Below are positions 58,036 to 64,000 of a stretch of DNA of 64,000 bases, one piece after another. Every line of letters begins with the position of its first letter. Within the stretch, counting starts at the first letter, position 1. The DNA is from Candidatus Polarisedimenticola svalbardensis (lineage in GTDB: Bacteria > Acidobacteriota > Polarisedimenticolia > Polarisedimenticolales > Polarisedimenticolaceae): positions 78,760-142,759 of the forward strand of contig JACXWD010000002.1 in the NCBI GenBank assembly GCA_014764515.1, read 5' to 3'. The notes beneath the pieces were generated by a model, which saw nothing but the letters and a program-made list of their open reading frames with translations, ran no database searches and was not told where the DNA came from. The position numbers were made by a program, and so were the translations under genes.

Positions 58036-59694
58036 ATGGCCCGGACCTCAACGCTGGAAATCATCCCCCTGGGAGGACTGGGCGAGTTCGGCATGAACAT
58101 GATGGTCTACCGCATCGGCAGGGATTGCCTGCTGGTGGACACGGGCATGATGTTTCCAGGCGCAGAACATCTGGGCGTTGACGTCGTCATCCCCAACATG
58201 GACTTCCTGTCCGAGTGCGGAACCATTCACGGTATCGTTCTCACCCACGGCCACGAAGACCATATCGGTGCATTGCCCTACGTACTGGCCCGCCATGACG
58301 TCCCTGTGTGGTGCAGTCGATATACCGGCCATCTGGTCAAGGCGCGGCTCAAGGAGCATAGCGGCAACCAGGCCGCCATCCGGTCGTTCCCCGAAGAGAA
58401 CGAGGCACTCACCATCGGACCGTTCACCGTGGAAACGGTGCCGGTAGCCCATTCGATACCTCAAGCCTGCATGCTTGCCATCCACACCGAACTGGGAACG
58501 GTGGTCCACACCGCCGACTTCAAGCTGGACCCTAGTCCTCCCGGCGGCGAAGGAACCGACCTCCGCCGGTTGTCCGAACTGGGAGACCGGGGTGTCCTCG
58601 CCCTGTTGTCCGACAGCACCAACGCCATGGTCCCGGGGACGACCCCAGGCGAACTATCGGTGCGGCCGGCTCTGGACAGTCTGATCGGCCAGGCCGACCG
58701 CCGGGTGCTGGTCGCTTCGTTTGCAAGCAACATCCAGCGCATCAGGCAGTTGACCGAGCTTGCGTCCCGCCATGGAAGAAAAATCGCCCTGGTCGGCTCC
58801 TCTCTCATCTCCCATACCGACATCGCAAGGTCCCTGGGTCTTCTATCCTTTCCCGCCGGCTCCAGGATGATGCCGGCCGATCTCATGAACCTTCCTCCGG
58901 AAAAGGCGTTGCTGGTCGTCACCGGATCCCAGGGTGAGCCGATGTCCGCCCTGTCACGGATCGCCGTTCACAATCACAAGGATGTTTCCATCGAAGAAGG
59001 CGACCTCCTGATCCACTCGGCCCGTGTTATTCCAGGCAACGAAAAAAGTATCAGCCGGCTCTTTAACCATCTTCTACGCAGGGGAGCCCGGCTGGTGACG
59101 GGAAGGGATGCTGCCGTGCACGTCTCCGGCCATCCTGCCCAGGAAGAGCTGAAACTGATCCAGCAGCTTCTGCGGCCGCGTTTCTTCATACCGATACACG
59201 GCGAGTACGGCCAGTTGTCGGCCCATGCCGCCCTGGCCGCCGAAATGGGGATACCTCACGAGCGGATTGTTCTGGCCGAATCCGGCGACTTGATCGCCCT
59301 GGACGGGACGACCTGCCAGGTCGTCGACAGGGTTCCGGCAGGCCAGGTATTTATCGATGCCGCCCTGGGCAAGGTCGACCTATCGGTCCTTAAAGATCGA
59401 CGCAAGATCGCCGGTGACGGTATTGTCGTGGCTGTGATCTCTCTGGACCGGGACAGCGGAGAGGTCCGCAAGCCGACCGAGTTCGTTTCCCGCGGCTTCC
59501 TTGCCGAGGATGAGCAGGATGGAATCATGGACCTTGCCGCCGCCGTGGTCCGGGATACGATTTCCGAGGCGACCCACGAGGAGCGGATCGACGAAGCGCT
59601 TCTGCGAGCGAAACTGCTGTCTGACCTCAAACGTTTCTTCCGCAAGAAAACCCAGCGCAGGCCGATGATCATCCCGGTCCTGGTGGAGTTCTGA
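58036..59694 (+). CDS. rnj: Ribonuclease J
   Basis: LTHGHEDHIGALPYVL, SDSTNAMVPG, TGSQGEPMSALSRIA, HVSGHPAQEELKLIQQLLRPRFFIPIHGEYGQL. Confidence 0.95.
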   Translation: MARTSTLEIIPLGGLGEFGMNMMVYRIGRDCLLVDTGMMFPGAEHLGVDVVIPNMDFLSECGTIHGIVLTHGHEDHIGALPYVLARHDVPVWCSRYTGHLVKARLKEHSGNQAAIRSFPEENEALTIGPFTVETVPVAHSIPQACMLAIHTELGTVVHTADFKLDPSPPGGEGTDLRRLSELGDRGVLALLSDSTNAMVPGTTPGELSVRPALDSLIGQADRRVLVASFASNIQRIRQLTELASRHGRKIALVGSSLISHTDIARSLGLLSFPAGSRMMPADLMNLPPEKALLVVTGSQGEPMSALSRIAVHNHKDVSIEEGDLLIHSARVIPGNEKSISRLFNHLLRRGARLVTGRDAAVHVSGHPAQEELKLIQQLLRPRFFIPIHGEYGQLSAHAALAAEMGIPHERIVLAESGDLIALDGTTCQVVDRVPAGQVFIDAALGKVDLSVLKDRRKIAGDGIVVAVISLDRDSGEVRKPTEFVSRGFLAEDEQDGIMDLAAAVVRDTISEATHEERIDEALLRAKLLSDLKRFFRKKTQRRPMIIPVLVEF

Positions 59695-59698
59695 TCTG

Positions 59699-61963
59699 AT
59701 GGCAACCTCCAAGAAATCATGGAAGAAGAGCCGCCGCATCCAGGAACTGATCGGCATCGTGCTGCTGTTCGTCGCGCTGGTGTCGATTATGAGCCTGCTC
59801 TCCTACGATCAGGGTGATGCAACCTGGTTTTCGCGGCAGACCGACGATCAGCCTCGATCGAACTGGGTCGGCTGGGCCGGAGCGACCCTGTCCGAGGCGC
59901 TCCTCCAACTGCTGGGAACCTCGGCGCTGTTGATCCCGATATTTCTCGCCGCCGCAGGCTGGACACGACTGCGCTACCCTACCGAGCCGTTTGCCCTGGG
60001 TGCGGCCACCGGACTTGCCGGCTTGACCCTGGCGTTGTCGTCCCTCACCGACCTTCTTTTCCGGGGGATCATCTGGGGAGGTGAAGAATTCGCTGCCGGC
60101 GGGTATCTGGGAAACCTGATTTCCCGGTTGCTCGTTTCTATTTTCAACCGTCCCGGAGCGTTCGTATTTTCCGCCGCCCTGGTGGCGGCGGTCGTCGTCC
60201 TGGTGACCCGGGTTTCCTTTTCCAGGATTCTGGATCTCCTGACCTACGGCGCCGGCCGCCTCTGGTTCATGGTCCGGTCCCTGTTCACCGAAAAAGACCG
60301 CACCGGCCGGACTCGCCCGGTTTCCGACCCGACTCCCGAGCCGTCGAAAAAACGCAAGCCTATCCCTTACGACGGAGGGAAAGAGCCGCCGACACTGGTC
60401 TCCAAGACGGAATCGAAGCCTGTACCTCCCCCAGCCGCCCGGCGGGCGACTCCCAGGGCAAGACAGCAGGGCCTGCCCCTCCATGGAATGGCAGGAGGCG
60501 GTTATTCCCTCCCTCCCCTGGAGTTGCTGAAGGAGCCGGAGCCGCAGAAGGGCGACAACGAATCCGACCTTCTGAGTCGGGCCGACCTTCTCACCGAGAA
60601 ATTCGCTGAATTCGCCGTAGCCGGGAAGGTGGTTGCTATCCATCCAGGGCCGGTTGTCACTACTTTCGAGTTCGAACCGGATTCCGGGGTGCGGTTCTCC
60701 AAGGTCACCGCCCTGGTGGAGGATCTTTGTCTCGCCCTCCGTGCGGTATCGATCCGGATCGACCGTATCCCCGGTAAATCCACAGTAGGGATCGAAGTCC
60801 CCAATGAGCGGCAGGAAATCATTTACCCGAAGCAGCTGATCGACAGCGCCGAGTTCAACGATTCCGAATCCAAGTTGACCATGGCGCTGGGCAAGGATAT
60901 CGGCGGCGAAGTGTTCGTCACGGACCTGGACAAGATGCCCCACCTGTTGATTGCAGGGGCTACCGGGGCAGGCAAATCGGTTGGCCTGAACGGCATGATC
61001 ACCAGCATCCTCTACAAATCAACTCCGGATGATGTCCGTTTCATCATGATCGATACGAAGATGATCGAATTGGGGATCTACGCCGACATCCCCCATCTGT
61101 TGATTCCGGTGGTTACCGAACCGAAGGCAGCCTCAACGGCGCTGAAATGGGCGGTTCGCGAAATGGGCAAACGCTACAAACGCCTTGCCTCGGTCGGTGT
61201 CCGAAATTTAGGCCAGTTCAACGAACTCCTTCTGAAGGAGCCGGACCGGACCATGACCGACGATCGCAGCGGCGCCGAGATCCCGCTCCATCATCTCCCC
61301 TACATCGTCATCATCATCGATGAAATGGCCGATCTGATGATGGTCGCTTCCGCCGACGTGGAAGAATCGGTGATGCGCCTTGCCCAGATGGCGAGAGCGG
61401 TGGGTATCCACCTCATTCTGGCCACCCAGCGGCCATCCGTGGACGTCATTACCGGCACCATCAAGGCCAATTTCCCCAGCAGGATCGCGTTCCGTGTCTC
61501 CCAGCGGGTGGACTCCAGAACCATCATCGACCGCCAGGGAGCCGAGCATCTGCTGGGGCGGGGCGACATGCTGTTTCTGCCCCCCGGCTCGGCCCGGTTG
61601 ATCCGTCTCCATGGCGGGTACATCACCGAGGCGGAACTGAACAGGATCACCACATTCCTCAAAAAGACCGCAAAACCGGATTACGACGACGCCGTGCTCA
61701 AGGAAGAGAAGGAAGAGCGCGGAAAGCCCGGCAACGAAGAGCGGGACGAGTTTTTTATCAAGGCAGTGGAAGTCGTGCTGCAGGAAGGTCAATGTTCCAT
61801 CACGATGATCCAGCGCCGCCTGCGGCTCGGATATGCCCGCGCGGCACGGATCGTGGACGCCATGGAACAGGCCGGCATTGTCGGACCGCCTGACGGCGCC
61901 CGACCCCGGGAGGTCCTGGCCGGACCGGACATCCTTGAAGAACTGGAGGCTTCGGGCCAGTGA
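59699..61963 (+). CDS. ftsK: DNA translocase FtsK/SpoIIIE
   Basis: N-terminal TMs, PHLLIAGATGAGKSVGLNGMITSILYKSTPDDVRFIMIDTKMIELGIY, LILATQRPSVDVITGTIKANFPSRIAFRVSQRVDSRTIID, C-terminal gamma domain. Confidence 0.96.
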   Translation: MATSKKSWKKSRRIQELIGIVLLFVALVSIMSLLSYDQGDATWFSRQTDDQPRSNWVGWAGATLSEALLQLLGTSALLIPIFLAAAGWTRLRYPTEPFALGAATGLAGLTLALSSLTDLLFRGIIWGGEEFAAGGYLGNLISRLLVSIFNRPGAFVFSAALVAAVVVLVTRVSFSRILDLLTYGAGRLWFMVRSLFTEKDRTGRTRPVSDPTPEPSKKRKPIPYDGGKEPPTLVSKTESKPVPPPAARRATPRARQQGLPLHGMAGGGYSLPPLELLKEPEPQKGDNESDLLSRADLLTEKFAEFAVAGKVVAIHPGPVVTTFEFEPDSGVRFSKVTALVEDLCLALRAVSIRIDRIPGKSTVGIEVPNERQEIIYPKQLIDSAEFNDSESKLTMALGKDIGGEVFVTDLDKMPHLLIAGATGAGKSVGLNGMITSILYKSTPDDVRFIMIDTKMIELGIYADIPHLLIPVVTEPKAASTALKWAVREMGKRYKRLASVGVRNLGQFNELLLKEPDRTMTDDRSGAEIPLHHLPYIVIIIDEMADLMMVASADVEESVMRLAQMARAVGIHLILATQRPSVDVITGTIKANFPSRIAFRVSQRVDSRTIIDRQGAEHLLGRGDMLFLPPGSARLIRLHGGYITEAELNRITTFLKKTAKPDYDDAVLKEEKEERGKPGNEERDEFFIKAVEVVLQEGQCSITMIQRRLRLGYARAARIVDAMEQAGIVGPPDGARPREVLAGPDILEELEASGQ

Positions 61964-63756
61964 GTCACGGAACCGTGCCCGGCAAGCGTATCCGGCTCCG
62001 ATACCTGCTCGTTCTTTTCCTGCTTACCGTCGCGGCATACTCGCCGGTACGCCATGCCGACTACATCCAGGATGACCATCTGGCGGTGGAGGAAAACAGC
62101 ATCGTCCAGGACGGCGATGTAGTGGAGATATTTTCCAGCCATTACTGGGAAGGAGCCTCAGGCGCAGACAGCAGCCTGTACCGCCCCGTGACTATCCTGA
62201 GCTATGCTCTGGAACGTGGATTCACCGCCACGCCGTCGGCCCGGGTCTCCCACGCCGTCAACGTTCTTCTCCATATTCTGGCCGCTCTCATGCTCGGCTT
62301 CGCGGCGATTCGTTCCGGTTTCAGCCCGACTGCCGCGATGGCGGCCTGCCTGTTGTTTGCCGTCCACCCGATCCATACGGAATCGGTTGCCGGCGTGGTC
62401 GGCCGGGCCGAGATCCTGTCGGGTCTTTTTGCCTTCCTGGCAATCTGGGCCTTTTCCGGCAGGAGCCGGGTGATGATCTGGCTGGCTGCCCTGTGCCTTT
62501 TTCTTGCCCTTGGCAGCAAGGAATCGGCCATAGCCCTGATACCTCTCCTGGTTTATCTGCAGTGGCGAAACAGGGACCGTTTCCTTGAAGCCGCCAACCG
62601 CATGGCGCCGCTGCTCCTTGCCTTTGTTCTCCATATGATCCTTCGTATCCAGGCCCTTCAGGCTCTGCTTGCAGTGCAGTCTCCACATCCGCTGGATAAT
62701 CCCCTCGTTGCCGTGGAAGGTGGTGTTCGCCTGTTCACCGGCCTCGGCCTGCTGGCCCGCTACGTCTTTCTGCTTTTTGCGCCCTTCAGGTTGTCTGCCG
62801 ACTATTCCGGCACCGTCATCCCGATGGAGAACAGCCTCCTGTCCGTCCTGCCCCTGGCGGGAGCGGTCCTGCTGGCACTGCTTCTTGCAGGAGCTGCGCT
62901 GCCTCTGTTCAGCCGGCGACCGGCTGGTTCCCTCACCCACCAGCTCGCCTTGGCCTCCCTGATGTTCCTGCTGCCATATCTGGTTATCGGGAACCTGCTG
63001 GTGCAGATCGGGACCATCTTCGCCGAGCGCCTGCTCTATCTCCCGTCGGCAGGGTTCTGCCTTCTGGCCGGCATCTTCCTGACCGAACTTCCGGCCTGGG
63101 CGCCGCCGGCCACCGGAAAACAGCTCTTGCGCAAGTTCAATCTGGCGGGAGTGGTGATCCTGTTACTGTCGGCCGGCTATGCCATGGGTACTTACGCCCG
63201 GTGCACAGCATGGCAGAATGATGAATCGCTGTTCAATGCGGTCCTGGACGTCTACCCGGACAGTCCCCGGTCCAATTTCATCGTGGCCAAGATCGTGGCC
63301 GATCGTGTTTTCGAGGAGGGCCGCGGCCTCCCGAGGAACCAGCTTCTGGGCGGCCTGGAGCGGCCGGTTTCCCTGCTGGATCATGCTGTCGGGGTGGTTC
63401 CCTCCTACTCCGTCGCCTGGAATGAAAAAGGGCTCATCGAGGCCCGCCTCGGGAACAATGTCGAAGCGATCCGGCTGTTTCGGAAAACACTGGAGATCAG
63501 TCCACGGTTTCCCCGGGCCAGGCTCAACCTGGCAATCGCCCTCGGCCTTGCCGGCAGAAAGCCCGAAGCACTCCGCTCCGTCCGCAAGGCGATCCTCGAT
63601 GCGCCGGATGCCCACAAGCCGTGGGCCCAACTGGGACACCTGCTGGTGGATACCGGCCGCCCCCGGGAGGCTGTGGAGGCTTACCGCCGGGCCGTGGACC
63701 TGGGCCGGGAGGACCTGCTCCCGAGGTTGCAGAATCTGGAGAGATCCCTAAACTGA
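61960..63756 (+). CDS. TMTC-like polytopic membrane protein with C-terminal TPR
   Basis: YIQDDHLAVEENSIV...SLYRPVTILSYALE...LFAVHPIHTESVAGVVGRAEILSGLF...LALGSKESAIALIPLL; TPR-like C-terminus; GTG start overlapping the ftsK stop. Confidence 0.82.
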   Translation: MSHGTVPGKRIRLRYLLVLFLLTVAAYSPVRHADYIQDDHLAVEENSIVQDGDVVEIFSSHYWEGASGADSSLYRPVTILSYALERGFTATPSARVSHAVNVLLHILAALMLGFAAIRSGFSPTAAMAACLLFAVHPIHTESVAGVVGRAEILSGLFAFLAIWAFSGRSRVMIWLAALCLFLALGSKESAIALIPLLVYLQWRNRDRFLEAANRMAPLLLAFVLHMILRIQALQALLAVQSPHPLDNPLVAVEGGVRLFTGLGLLARYVFLLFAPFRLSADYSGTVIPMENSLLSVLPLAGAVLLALLLAGAALPLFSRRPAGSLTHQLALASLMFLLPYLVIGNLLVQIGTIFAERLLYLPSAGFCLLAGIFLTELPAWAPPATGKQLLRKFNLAGVVILLLSAGYAMGTYARCTAWQNDESLFNAVLDVYPDSPRSNFIVAKIVADRVFEEGRGLPRNQLLGGLERPVSLLDHAVGVVPSYSVAWNEKGLIEARLGNNVEAIRLFRKTLEISPRFPRARLNLAIALGLAGRKPEALRSVRKAILDAPDAHKPWAQLGHLLVDTGRPREAVEAYRRAVDLGREDLLPRLQNLERSLN

Positions 63757-63848
63757 CGACGTTTCTTTTGAGATACTTGCAAACGGGGCCGTTCGGACCG
63801 AAATTTCGTACGATTGCCCATTGAAACGACAGGAGGTCCCGGACCCTG

Positions 63849-64000
63849 ATGGCCGATTTCAGCCTGACTCACCTCCAGCAACTCGAAGCGGAGAGTATCC
63901 ACATCCTCCGGGAGGTTGCTGCCGAGTTCCAAAGACCGGTCATGCTGTATTCGGTGGGCAAAGACTCTTCCGTACTGCTTCGTCTGGCGCAGAAGGCGTT
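63849..64000 (+). CDS. cysD: Sulfate adenylyltransferase subunit 2 (CysD), truncated by the window end
   Basis: My translation: [50 protein letters not shown]; absent from the ORF track because it runs off the edge. Confidence 0.9.
   Translation, partial: MADFSLTHLQQLEAESIHILREVAAEFQRPVMLYSVGKDSSVLLRLAQKA

Overview
64-kb, high-GC bacterial chromosome segment, densely packed with about 47 protein-coding genes and no rRNA, tRNA, CRISPR array, transposon or prophage that I could recognise. Core genes recognised from conserved motifs: der, scpA/scpB, an rluB-like gene, rpsA, two HU/IHF genes, miaB, parA/parB, an LptF-LptG fusion, metK, dnaE, mscS, guaA, holA, lptE, leuS, nusB, ribH, mtnP, mce, meaB, hemW, a complete MoxR/Bat (aerotolerance-type) operon, a minimal MCP-CheW-CheA cassette, trx, rsmA, RNase J, ftsK, a TMTC-like TPR membrane protein, and a truncated cysD at the right edge. 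Most interesting items: (1) an MglA-type GTPase with a ~340-aa acidic/Pro-rich tail, followed by HEAT, cNMP-FHA and secreted proteins; (2) a single-chain LptF-LptG; (3) an SPFH-like/phosphodiesterase/TPR protein; (4) a methylmalonyl-CoA epimerase with an Sm-like C-terminal extension; (5) a DUF255 thioredoxin-fold protein lacking its CxxC; (6) a sensor-less MCP/CheW/CheA cassette; (7) near-consensus -35/-10 promoters with exact 17-bp spacers, two of which imply leaderless mRNAs. I could not identify an unambiguous new defence or mobile system. The candidates below are domain-architecture and regulatory observations made by reading only, with no database search.
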